From contig AP018269.1 of NCBI GenBank assembly GCA_003994795.1, forward strand, positions 3,063,484 to 3,127,483: a stretch of 64,000 nt of DNA. The letters run 5' to 3'. The DNA comes from Cylindrospermum sp. NIES-4074. GTDB lineage: Bacteria; Cyanobacteriota; Cyanobacteriia; Cyanobacteriales; Nostocaceae. Every line of letters starts with the position of its first letter. Position 1 is the first letter of the stretch. The notes below the pieces were generated by a model. It searched no databases, was not told where the DNA came from, and worked only from the letters and a program-made list of their open reading frames with translations. Of the stretch, positions 1 through 8,530 are shown piece by piece. Position numbers and translations under genes: made by a program.

Positions 1-3000
1 GGGTAGCCAAATGAACTAATCCACTTAATAATATTGTTCCAGGGAACAGGCTTAGGATTGACTAAGTGAAAAGCTTTTCCTAATGATTCTTGCTGCTGTG
101 ATAGATATACAATTGTTTGGACAGCATAATCTACAGGAATGATATTTACCATCGTATTGCGAGCGGGAGCCATGCCCAGTTGGATACAGCCTTTGATCAT
201 TCTGAATGTATGGTCATTTGGGTTACAGACACCTGTTTGGCTGTGTCCCGATACTCGTCCTGGTCTATAAATAGATATAGGTAAACCTCGTTTCTGTGCA
301 ATTGTGACTAATTTCTCTGCTACCCATTTACTTTGTGTGTAACCACTAGAACTTAAGTCTTCAGCATTGATGCTATCATCTTCTTTTACTATCTGTTGAT
401 GGGAATTGTTAGCTGAAAAAACTACACCAATGGTGGAAATAAAATGTACTGGTTTGACTTTGATTTCGCAGGCTAATCTTAAGACTTCTTGGGTTCCTAA
501 AACATTAGGTGCTTTGAGAGCAGAATAGGGATAAGTAAAATTAACTAGTGCCCCATTGTGATAGATTACATCAATTTGATTAGCCAGTGATCGCCACTGT
601 TCATCTGCTAGTCCTAAAAGTGGCTGAGACAAATCTCCGACAACGGGAATAATTCTAGAATTTATGCTTTCGTTCCAAAGGAAATAGTTTTCTAGAGCGC
701 TTTGAATCCGCTTTTTGCCATCCTCTGTATTGGCTGCGCGTACTAAGCAATAAATATCTGCTTGTGTTTTTTGCAATAATTGGTGGAGTAAAAAAGCTCC
801 TAAAAATCCTGTTGCTCCTGTTAAGAAAATAGCAGTTACAGTGGTTGGAAACTGAGGAGTTAAGGTTTGAGGACGAATATCAGGATCGAGTACTGCTTGA
901 GCATTTAAGTCAATGGTAGGATCAGAGGCGATCGCATTAGTAGCTTTCTCTATACACTCTGCTAATCTGGCCACAGTAGGTGCTTCAAATAGTCTTTTGA
1001 TGGATACTTCTACTTGGAAAGCTTCGCGAACTTTGGCAAATAATTGCGTGATTAGCAGGGAGTGTCCTCCCAAATCGAAAAAGTTATCGTGAATACCAAT
1101 TTTTTCAACACCAAGCAGCTTGATCCAAATTTGTGCTAAAGATTCTTCAATAGGATTACGGGGAGCAACAAAATTTGCTGCTAAATCTGAGCGGTTTTGG
1201 TCTGGTGCTGGTAATGCTTGGCGGTCTACTTTACCATTAGGCGTTAGGGGCAGAGACTTCAGCATTACGAAAGCAGACGGCAGCATATATTCTGGTAACT
1301 TTTCTTTTAAGAAGTTACGCAGTTCACTGTGTTTTAGATTTTGTAAAGATGCTGTATGCAGCGTCTCTAAAGTAGAAACAACATAGGCTACTAGACGCTT
1401 ATCTCCAGAGACATCCTCGCGCTGGATAACAACAGATTGAGATACATCTGGATGTTGGCTTAATACGGTGGCAATTTCTTCTAATTCAATGCGATAACCT
1501 CTAACTTTTACCTGATTGTCGGTGCGACCGAGAAATTCGATGTTACCGTTTGGTAAGTAGCGGGCTAAGTCTCCGGTTTTGTAAAGTCGATCCCCCCAAC
1601 CCACGCCAGTTCGCACAACGGGGCGGCAGTCCGCACAACGGGGGGAACCCCCGCAAGCGGCTGCCTTGGGAAAATACGCAAGCAACTGGCTCCCCTTAGA
1701 AAACAGAGCATTTTCCAAGTGACTGAAGGGATTAGAAATGAATTTCTCTAAAGTCAGTTCGGGGCGATTTAAATAACCACGTGCTACGGAAGCACCGCCG
1801 ATATATAGTTCACCTTTCACACCAATGGGAACGGGTTGCAGGTGTTTGTCGAGTAAATAAATCTGGGTATTGGGAATAGGACGACCTAAAGGAACTGTTG
1901 CTGATTGATGATTATCGCCATCTGCCCAATCTACTTGATAAGTCAGAATGCCAACAGTTGCTTCGGTGGGGCCATAGTGATTAATAATGGTACATTCAGG
2001 CGCTAACTGTTGAATTCTTTCAATTAATTTCCAACTTGCAGATTCTCCTCCCAAAATTAATTTTTGTCGCGGCAAGATTGATTTAGCATTAGCAGATGTG
2101 AGTAATGCTTCTAGGTGAGAAGGGACAATCTTTAAACAGTCAATTTGATGATGGCTAAAGTAATCAGCTAGTGCTGTTGGATCTGTTGTCCGTTCTTTAG
2201 TGATGATATGCAGACATCCACCTGTAGATAGTGCAGGGAAAATTGCTGTGTTACCCAAGTCAGCAGCTATGGTAGAAACTGTAGCAAAACTAGCACCCGT
2301 AGGTAGATTTAATTGGTGAAGGATGCCGTTAAGGTAATTGCATAGTTGTCGATGTTCGATCGCCACTCCCTTGGGTTTTCCAGTTGAACCAGAGGTATAG
2401 ATTACATAAGCTAAATTCTTTGTAATGACGGCACAGTGAGGGTTTTGCTGGGTTTCAGTGGCGATCGCCTCCCCATCTCGCTCTAAACAAATTACCTGTA
2501 TGGTATGTTCATCTAAAGACGCGAAACTTTGAGCCTGTATAAATTGTTGTTGCGTCAACAAAAACGGTGCTTGAGCATCCACTAACCTTAAGCATAGATT
2601 CCCTGCTGGTAATGCGGGGTCTAGTGGCAGGTATGCGCCCCCAGCTTTCAGAATACCAAGTATAGCGACAATGACTTTTAGCGATCGTTCTACACATATC
2701 CCTACTAATACCTCTGGTTTAACACCCAACTTTTGCAGGTAATGTGCTAATTGATTAGCACGGGCATTTAGTTCAGCGTATGTTAATTTTTGGTCTTCAA
2801 ATACTACTGCAATGCTGTTAGGTGTGCTTGCTACTTGTTCCTCAAATAGCTGGTGAAAGCACATATTTTGAGAAAAATCAACTTGGGTATTATTGAATTC
2901 TATAAGTAGTTGTTGAAGGTGGCGATCGCTAAGTATTTCTAATTTGCTAATTGCTGTTTCAGGATTGGCAACAACACTCTCTACTAAAGATTGAAAATGC

Positions 3001-4220
3001 TCTGCTAACCGTTGGATATCTTCAGCGTTAAATAGATTTGCATCGTATTCAAATTTAGCAATTAGATCATCTTTTTGTTGAATGCAAGAAAGTTTGAGTT
3101 TGTAGCGGTCAATACAAGCAAACTGCTGATAGATAGAAAATGATATTTCACCAGCAGAGTATATTGCTGAGTTTTGCTGAAAATCAAAACTCACAGGGAA
3201 GAAATGCGAATCAGATTCACTAGATTTTTCCCAGATAAAATACTCCTGCCACTCAAAAGCATCTTGCATGGCTTGATTAACGTCTTGCAAGACTTCAGCA
3301 AAAGAAAAGTCTTCTGCTAAATGAGATGTTAACGGCACATATTTAGCTAATAGTCCAATGACTGTTTCTAACTCTTCATATTTGCGCCCATCAGCAGCAA
3401 TACCTACAGTAATATTTGACTCTCCGGTAAATCGCCATAATAAAACTTGCCAGCAGGTGAGTAAGAACTTATCAATTGATACTTGATATTTTTGGGATAT
3501 TGCCTTAATCTTGGTTAATAAACTAGATTCAATCTTCCACTCAGATGAGTTAATTGCAAATTCAAGTAACCCTGCCGAAAGTTTATTTTCAAAAGGCAGT
3601 GTTAAAGTCGCTAATGTAGATAAATCATATTTATCCCAATATTGTTTGCCAATTTCTGCATCAGCATCTTCCAGCAATTCATTTTGCCATTCAGAGAATT
3701 GCAGGTATTGTACTACTTCTTCGTCAGATATTTCTTTGTCTTGAAGACAAGCATCATAACACTGGCTCAGTTCTTGTACCAGAATTTTAATTGACCAGCT
3801 ATCAGCGCAAAGTGCAGGTAAACTCAGCAGCAAAATATGAGAATCGCATGATAGCTTCAACAGTGAAACGTGCAAAATATCTCTTTGTTCACAGATGCTT
3901 TCTTGCAATAAGAAATCAACTTTATTTAGTTGCTGTTCGTAATTAGTTAAATCGATTTCTTGCCAATCAAATAAACTTTGTTCACATATCACTTGCACCG
4001 GAGTTTTGATTCCTGGTGGTCGTTGAAATTTAGTACGAAGTATTTCTTGGCGATTGATAAGTGTTTGTAAGGCAGATTTAAGGATATCTGTTTTAAGATT
4101 GCCTTCAAGGAGAATAGCAGATTGAACCCCATAAACTAAGCTGTCTTGTTGCAAAGACCACAAGCGCTTTTGTTGAGGAGAAAGGCGAAATCCATTAATT
4201 ACTTGTTCTTGGACTTGCAT
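1..4220 (-). CDS. NRPS: interface-A(Asp)-T-thioester reductase (3' end beyond window)
   Basis: Last NRPS of the assembly line; the reading frame is open from the ATG at 4220 to the left edge, so the C-terminus is missing. The first 430 or so residues form a condensation-superfamily domain whose HHxxxDG motif is replaced by a PALCADSWS-like stretch near residue 136, so it is probably not a condensation catalyst. This fits the interface domains known to pair with beta-hydroxylases. The adenylation domain (YTSGSTGKPKG near residue 612) reads DLTKIGHVGK, close to the Asp code DLTKVGHIGK. A carrier domain (LGGHSL, near residue 1052) precedes an NAD(P)-binding reductase domain with TGATGFLG near 1135 and a YTQSK catalytic motif near 1296. 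Inference: it loads Asp, which is hydroxylated by the dioxygenase fused to the upstream protein, and releases the chain as an aldehyde or alcohol. About 40 extra residues encoded by a repeat sit just before the conserved DRLYKTGD (A7) motif. A GGGAAC stretch precedes the start. Confidence 0.9.
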   Translation of the reverse strand, partial: MQVQEQVINGFRLSPQQKRLWSLQQDSLVYGVQSAILLEGNLKTDILKSALQTLINRQEILRTKFQRPPGIKTPVQVICEQSLFDWQEIDLTNYEQQLNKVDFLLQESICEQRDILHVSLLKLSCDSHILLLSLPALCADSWSIKILVQELSQCYDACLQDKEISDEEVVQYLQFSEWQNELLEDADAEIGKQYWDKYDLSTLATLTLPFENKLSAGLLEFAINSSEWKIESSLLTKIKAISQKYQVSIDKFLLTCWQVLLWRFTGESNITVGIAADGRKYEELETVIGLLAKYVPLTSHLAEDFSFAEVLQDVNQAMQDAFEWQEYFIWEKSSESDSHFFPVSFDFQQNSAIYSAGEISFSIYQQFACIDRYKLKLSCIQQKDDLIAKFEYDANLFNAEDIQRLAEHFQSLVESVVANPETAISKLEILSDRHLQQLLIEFNNTQVDFSQNMCFHQLFEEQVASTPNSIAVVFEDQKLTYAELNARANQLAHYLQKLGVKPEVLVGICVERSLKVIVAILGILKAGGAYLPLDPALPAGNLCLRLVDAQAPFLLTQQQFIQAQSFASLDEHTIQVICLERDGEAIATETQQNPHCAVITKNLAYVIYTSGSTGKPKGVAIEHRQLCNYLNGILHQLNLPTGASFATVSTIAADLGNTAIFPALSTGGCLHIITKERTTDPTALADYFSHHQIDCLKIVPSHLEALLTSANAKSILPRQKLILGGESASWKLIERIQQLAPECTIINHYGPTEATVGILTYQVDWADGDNHQSATVPLGRPIPNTQIYLLDKHLQPVPIGVKGELYIGGASVARGYLNRPELTLEKFISNPFSHLENALFSKGSQLLAYFPKAAACGGSPRCADCRPVVRTGVGWGDRLYKTGDLARYLPNGNIEFLGRTDNQVKVRGYRIELEEIATVLSQHPDVSQSVVIQREDVSGDKRLVAYVVSTLETLHTASLQNLKHSELRNFLKEKLPEYMLPSAFVMLKSLPLTPNGKVDRQALPAPDQNRSDLAANFVAPRNPIEESLAQIWIKLLGVEKIGIHDNFFDLGGHSLLITQLFAKVREAFQVEVSIKRLFEAPTVARLAECIEKATNAIASDPTIDLNAQAVLDPDIRPQTLTPQFPTTVTAIFLTGATGFLGAFLLHQLLQKTQADIYCLVRAANTEDGKKRIQSALENYFLWNESINSRIIPVVGDLSQPLLGLADEQWRSLANQIDVIYHNGALVNFTYPYSALKAPNVLGTQEVLRLACEIKVKPVHFISTIGVVFSANNSHQQIVKEDDSINAEDLSSSGYTQSKWVAEKLVTIAQKRGLPISIYRPGRVSGHSQTGVCNPNDHTFRMIKGCIQLGMAPARNTMVNIIPVDYAVQTIVYLSQQQESLGKAFHLVNPKPVPWNNIIKWISSFGY
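1342..1371. repeat. 30-bp palindrome copy inside NRPS A domain
   Basis: Degenerate copy of a 30-bp palindrome whose half-site is TGTAGAGACGTTGCA. It lies in frame in the linker just before the last subdomain of the adenylation domain and encodes a TLHTASLQ-like peptide. The same spot carries related sequence in three other A domains of this cluster. Confidence 0.7.
1593..1712. repeat. GC-rich interspersed repeat inserted in frame in A domain
   Basis: About 120 bp interrupts the A domain between the NPFS and DRLYKTGD motifs, where sister A domains have only two or three residues. It contains two tandem units based on CGCACAACGGGG and keeps the frame, adding about 40 residues rich in Cys, Pro, Gly and Arg. 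It resembles the palindromic repeats scattered in Nostoc genomes. Boundaries are estimated from the protein comparison. Confidence 0.75.
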
Positions 4221-4426
4221 ATTTTGTTCCCTGTAACTTCAATATTTTTACTAAGTTGTTGCACATTTGAATTGTAATAAGGTTCAGTTAAGCCTAAAAC
4301 TCTTTGTCAAAGTGAATTTTTTTAACCAACCGCAGAGGCGCAGAGAAGAAAAAATACTTAACTCAACTGTATTGATTTAAATTGAATATTTTGGACGGGC
4401 AAGATGCCCATCCCACAGGATTTATT
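4221..4426. other. Intergenic gap inside the NRPS operon with repeat fragments
   Basis: A 206-bp gap between two NRPS genes that otherwise follow each other closely. It holds an AACCGCAGAGGCGCAGAGAAG stretch and a small inverted repeat around GGGCAAGATGCCC (about 4396-4410), both typical of cyanobacterial dispersed repeats. No gene is visible. A local promoter for the last NRPS gene cannot be excluded. Confidence 0.5.
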
Positions 4427-7400
4427 TTAAATTTGGATGGGGTTTAGCTGATTAACTATTTCTCCCATTGCTACTACAATCTTACGCGAACCTACATAAG
4501 GGTTACGGGCATGAGCAATCAGCATATTATCGAGCATTAAGATATCTCCTTTCTGCCAAGAGAAAGCTATTTTTGCTTGCTCGTAAACAGTAGTAATTTC
4601 GTCAATAATTGATTGTTCAATCGGCGTACCGTCGCCATAATAAACATTGCGCGGGAGATTTTCTTCACCAAATAATGACAATAGAGATTCGCGGACAGAG
4701 GCATCTAAATAAGCGATGTGATGCAACTGAATTTGATTAAAAAAGACCCATTCTCCAGTTTTAGGATGCTTGGCGATCGCTTGGCGAATTTCTCTTGTTT
4801 GTAATCCATTATCTGGTTTCCATTCAAACTCAATACCATTATGGTGACAGAAGTTTTCAACTGCTACTTTATTAGTGGTGTGAAAGAAATCTTGCCAGCT
4901 AACATCTAATCCATCTGTGTAGTTGCGAACATACATTAATTGCTTCTCAGCAAATCGTTCTCTAATCTTTGGATTGAGTAGCTGATAAATTTGGCGACAG
5001 TCAACTATTGGTGTTTCTCCCCTTTGTTGTGCTGGTTGTACGCAATAAAACCAAATTTTCATGGGCCAGCGATGCATATGGGAACTTTCGCTGTGAAAGA
5101 GAATGGCTTTATCTGGTGGGTAAGGAGTAGAACCATATACTTTGCCACCTATTCCTTCCCGTGGTAAATCGCCATATTCACCAAATAATTCTGGACAAAT
5201 AGCTTGGGCGAAGTTTTCAAAGTCTGTTACTGTATTGGTGTTAAAACCTTGGAATAAAATTGCGCCGTGCTTTAATAATTCACTCTCGATAAAATCGCGG
5301 TTATTTTTAGACCAATCGATTAAATCTATATCTGCTACATTCGGTTTAATAACCAAAGGCAGTTTTTGTTCAGGATGAAAATATTCTGCCTTAATTAATT
5401 GTTCCTGCGGGAAGCTGACAGCTTTGGGTTTAATAAACTTAAATTTCTGGCGATTCGCTTCTTGTCGCTGTTGTTGTTCTTGAACTTGTGCCATTTTTTC
5501 TAATTCAGTAAGGATGTCTAGAGTATTGATTCTGGCATCTGGTTGAGCAACAATGCTGGCTAGTAGAGTTTCAAAGTATCGGGATAGCTTAGTAATGGTG
5601 CTACTATCAAATAAGTCGGCGTTGTATTTCCAAGAGGCAATAATTCCTGCCTCTGTTTCCTGCATAAACAGAACTAAATCAAATTTAGATGCACCGTTGT
5701 CTACTTCTAGTGGTGTTAAAGTCAGCCCTGGAAGTTCTACAGGTGGTATTGGTGCATTTTGAAGGACGAACAATACTTGAAATAATGGAGTTTGGCTTAA
5801 TTGTCTTTCTGGCTGGAGGGCTTCGACTAATTTGCTAAAAGGTAAATCTTGATGAGCATAAGCTCCCAATGTTTTTTCACGTACCTGATGCAATAACTCC
5901 CTAAAAGTAGGATTACCGCTTAAGTCAGTACGCAAAACCAAAATATTGATAAAGAAACCAATTAAATCTTCGATTTCTGAGCGATTGCGATTAGCAACAT
6001 CAGTACCGACAACGATATCATCTTCACCCGTATAGCGATATAGCAGAACATTTAAAGTAGCCAGCAAAGTCATGAACAGGGTAGCGCTTTCTTGGCGGCT
6101 TAAAGATGCGATCGCATTTGATAAGCTAGGAGATAGTAGAAAGGATTCGCCGGCACTACGGTTGGTGGCTACAGTTTGTGATGGTAGGGCGTCAGGAAAC
6201 TTGATTATAGGCAGTTTTCCGCCTAGTTGCTGTTTCCAGTAATTAAGCTGTTCTGCTAGTACCTCTCCTTGCAACCAATTACGCTGCCATAGGGCAAAGT
6301 CTGCATATTGGATGGGTAATTGTGGTAAAGATGTTGTCTCGTCTCCTCTAGTAATTGCCGCATAAAGTGTCGTTAATTCACGCACCAATACCCCCATAGA
6401 CCAAGCATCAGAGATAATATGGTGCATTGTCAATAGCACTATATGCTCTTGTGCTGCTAATTGCAGCAGGGTGACTCTTAATAAGGGGTCTTGTGCTAGG
6501 TTAAAGGGACGTTCAGCTTCTGCTGCTGCTAGTCTGATAGCTTTTATTTGCCGCTCATTCTCAGGTAAATGTTGTAAGTCAAGAATCGGAATTGTCAGTT
6601 TAAGAGTGGGAACAATTGTTTGGATTGGTCGCCCTTCTATGCTGCTAAAGTTGGTGCGTAAAGATTCCTGCCGCTTGATAATTTCATTTAAGCTTTCTTC
6701 TAAAGCTACTATATTAAGTTCACCTTTGAGTAAGACAGTTGTGGGGGTATTATAGGCAGCAGAATTTGGTTCTAGTTGCTCAATAAACCACAAGCGTTCT
6801 TGAGCAAAAGATAAAGGTAATTCCCCATTGCGAGATACAGGTACTATTGGCGGTGTTACCTTACCTTGATTCATTGCTATCTCAATTTGTTGAGCTAAAC
6901 CAGCAATAGTAGGTGTTTCAAATAAGCAGCGTAAAGGCAATTCTAGTTTAAAGCTGTTGCGGATGCGAGACATCACTTGAGTTGCTAATAGCGAATGCCC
7001 TCCTAACTCAAAAAAGTTATCTGTTGTGCCAATTTGCTCAATTCCTAAAATTTGTATCCAGATTCCTAGCAATACTTCTTCAATGGGAGTACGTGCAGCT
7101 ACTAATTTTGGCTGTTGGGGATTTACTTCTATTAGTAGTTTGACTTGAGGGATTTCTGTAGTAGGAATTTGGGCTAAAAGTAAGTCTAGATTTAGTTCTG
7201 GTTGATTAACAAGGGTTTGTAATAAAGCTAATAAATGCTCTAGAATCTTAGCAGCATCAGCACTATTAAAGCGACGAGCATCGTAAACTAGTTTACAGTT
7301 TAATTCTGAATGTCCTGTGGCTAATAAAGTGAGGGCATAGTTAGTTTGTGCGCCAGTGGAACTAACATCTTGAATATCAATGTTGAAATCAGAAGTTTCT

Positions 7401-8518
7401 AGAACAGATAAATTAACTGGATAGTTCTGAAACACCAATATGCTTTCATATAGAGGCAAAGCTCCTGGTACTTCGCTCCATTGATGTACTTGTCCGCTAG
7501 GAATATATTCATAATCCCGTAGTTCCAGATTATAAGTTTGAATAGTTTGTAGCCAATTCCAAACCGACGTTTGCGGAGTGATTTGGACTCGCAAGGGTAG
7601 CGTATTGATAAATAGTCCGATCGCCGATTCTATTCCAGGTAAATCAGCAGGACGACCAGAAACGGTAATGCCAAAAAGGATATCTTCTTGACTACTATAG
7701 CGGCTTAAAAGTAATGCCCAAACTCCCTGAACTACAGTGTTTAAGGTTAGTCGATGAATTTTCAGCCTAGATTGTAACTGCTGCAATGCGGCGGCTGAAA
7801 GTTCCGCTTGCACTTCCCCGTAGCGTTCTGAAGAGTTAGCAGGGCGATCGCCTATGGCGCCATCACTTGCTACTGTTATCCCCAGTGGTGTAGGTTTGGT
7901 AAAACCTTGCAGGGTTTGCCGCCAAAACGCCTCTGCTTGCGATCGCTCTTGCTGTTTGAGCCAATTAATATAGTCTCTGTAAGCACAGGCTTTTGGTAGC
8001 GGTATATCTTCACCTTTGCTGAAAGCTTGGTACAACAACAGCAATTCATTGAATATCATCGAACCGCACCAGCCATCCATAAGAATATGATGCCGCGTCC
8101 AAATAAATTGGTAAGCATCATCAGTTATCCTTAATAAAGCTAGACGCATCAACGGTGGTTTAGATAAATTAAAACCGCAAGTGCGATCGCTATCCAGATA
8201 AGCTTCTAGCTGCTGTTGTTGTACGGATAATTCCAAGTCGCGCCAGTCTTGCTGCTCAATTGGTACTTCCACTTGCCGCAAAACTACTTGCAAAGGTTCG
8301 TCTTGATCTTTCCAGACAAAAGCTGTTCTTAAAATCGTATGGCGATCGATAATTCTCTGCCATGCTTTGTGAAAAGCAGCAATATTAAAGTTACCCTGCA
8401 ATTTACAAGCAAATTGCTCAATGTGAATACCTGAATTTGGCGCATACAGGCTTTCAAATAGCATTCCCTGTTGGGAACCAGATAAAGGATAAATTGCTTC
8501 AACGTTTTTCTGACTCAT
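4427..8518 (-). CDS. NRPS: C-T-C fused to SyrP/TauD-type Fe/2OG dioxygenase
   Basis: 1363 residues. The first C domain has HHILMDGWC near residue 145 and the N-terminal style of domains that accept a D-residue, matching the upstream E domain. There is no A domain: the protein goes straight to a carrier domain (FFELGGHSLL near 506). A second C domain has HHIISDAWS near 702, with Ala in place of the usual Gly. Residues from about 1040 to the end are a TauD/TfdA-family dioxygenase with H1142-x-E1144 and H1336 as likely iron ligands and a downstream Arg for 2-oxoglutarate. Inference: the dioxygenase beta-hydroxylates Asp bound to the next protein, whose interface domain docks it. The A-less carrier domain may be loaded in trans or be a relic, because short A-domain edge sequences remain on each side. 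The start lies 12 bp after the upstream gene. Confidence 0.9.
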   Translation of the reverse strand: MSQKNVEAIYPLSGSQQGMLFESLYAPNSGIHIEQFACKLQGNFNIAAFHKAWQRIIDRHTILRTAFVWKDQDEPLQVVLRQVEVPIEQQDWRDLELSVQQQQLEAYLDSDRTCGFNLSKPPLMRLALLRITDDAYQFIWTRHHILMDGWCGSMIFNELLLLYQAFSKGEDIPLPKACAYRDYINWLKQQERSQAEAFWRQTLQGFTKPTPLGITVASDGAIGDRPANSSERYGEVQAELSAAALQQLQSRLKIHRLTLNTVVQGVWALLLSRYSSQEDILFGITVSGRPADLPGIESAIGLFINTLPLRVQITPQTSVWNWLQTIQTYNLELRDYEYIPSGQVHQWSEVPGALPLYESILVFQNYPVNLSVLETSDFNIDIQDVSSTGAQTNYALTLLATGHSELNCKLVYDARRFNSADAAKILEHLLALLQTLVNQPELNLDLLLAQIPTTEIPQVKLLIEVNPQQPKLVAARTPIEEVLLGIWIQILGIEQIGTTDNFFELGGHSLLATQVMSRIRNSFKLELPLRCLFETPTIAGLAQQIEIAMNQGKVTPPIVPVSRNGELPLSFAQERLWFIEQLEPNSAAYNTPTTVLLKGELNIVALEESLNEIIKRQESLRTNFSSIEGRPIQTIVPTLKLTIPILDLQHLPENERQIKAIRLAAAEAERPFNLAQDPLLRVTLLQLAAQEHIVLLTMHHIISDAWSMGVLVRELTTLYAAITRGDETTSLPQLPIQYADFALWQRNWLQGEVLAEQLNYWKQQLGGKLPIIKFPDALPSQTVATNRSAGESFLLSPSLSNAIASLSRQESATLFMTLLATLNVLLYRYTGEDDIVVGTDVANRNRSEIEDLIGFFINILVLRTDLSGNPTFRELLHQVREKTLGAYAHQDLPFSKLVEALQPERQLSQTPLFQVLFVLQNAPIPPVELPGLTLTPLEVDNGASKFDLVLFMQETEAGIIASWKYNADLFDSSTITKLSRYFETLLASIVAQPDARINTLDILTELEKMAQVQEQQQRQEANRQKFKFIKPKAVSFPQEQLIKAEYFHPEQKLPLVIKPNVADIDLIDWSKNNRDFIESELLKHGAILFQGFNTNTVTDFENFAQAICPELFGEYGDLPREGIGGKVYGSTPYPPDKAILFHSESSHMHRWPMKIWFYCVQPAQQRGETPIVDCRQIYQLLNPKIRERFAEKQLMYVRNYTDGLDVSWQDFFHTTNKVAVENFCHHNGIEFEWKPDNGLQTREIRQAIAKHPKTGEWVFFNQIQLHHIAYLDASVRESLLSLFGEENLPRNVYYGDGTPIEQSIIDEITTVYEQAKIAFSWQKGDILMLDNMLIAHARNPYVGSRKIVVAMGEIVNQLNPIQI

Positions 8519-8530
8519 TGCGTCCTCTAC

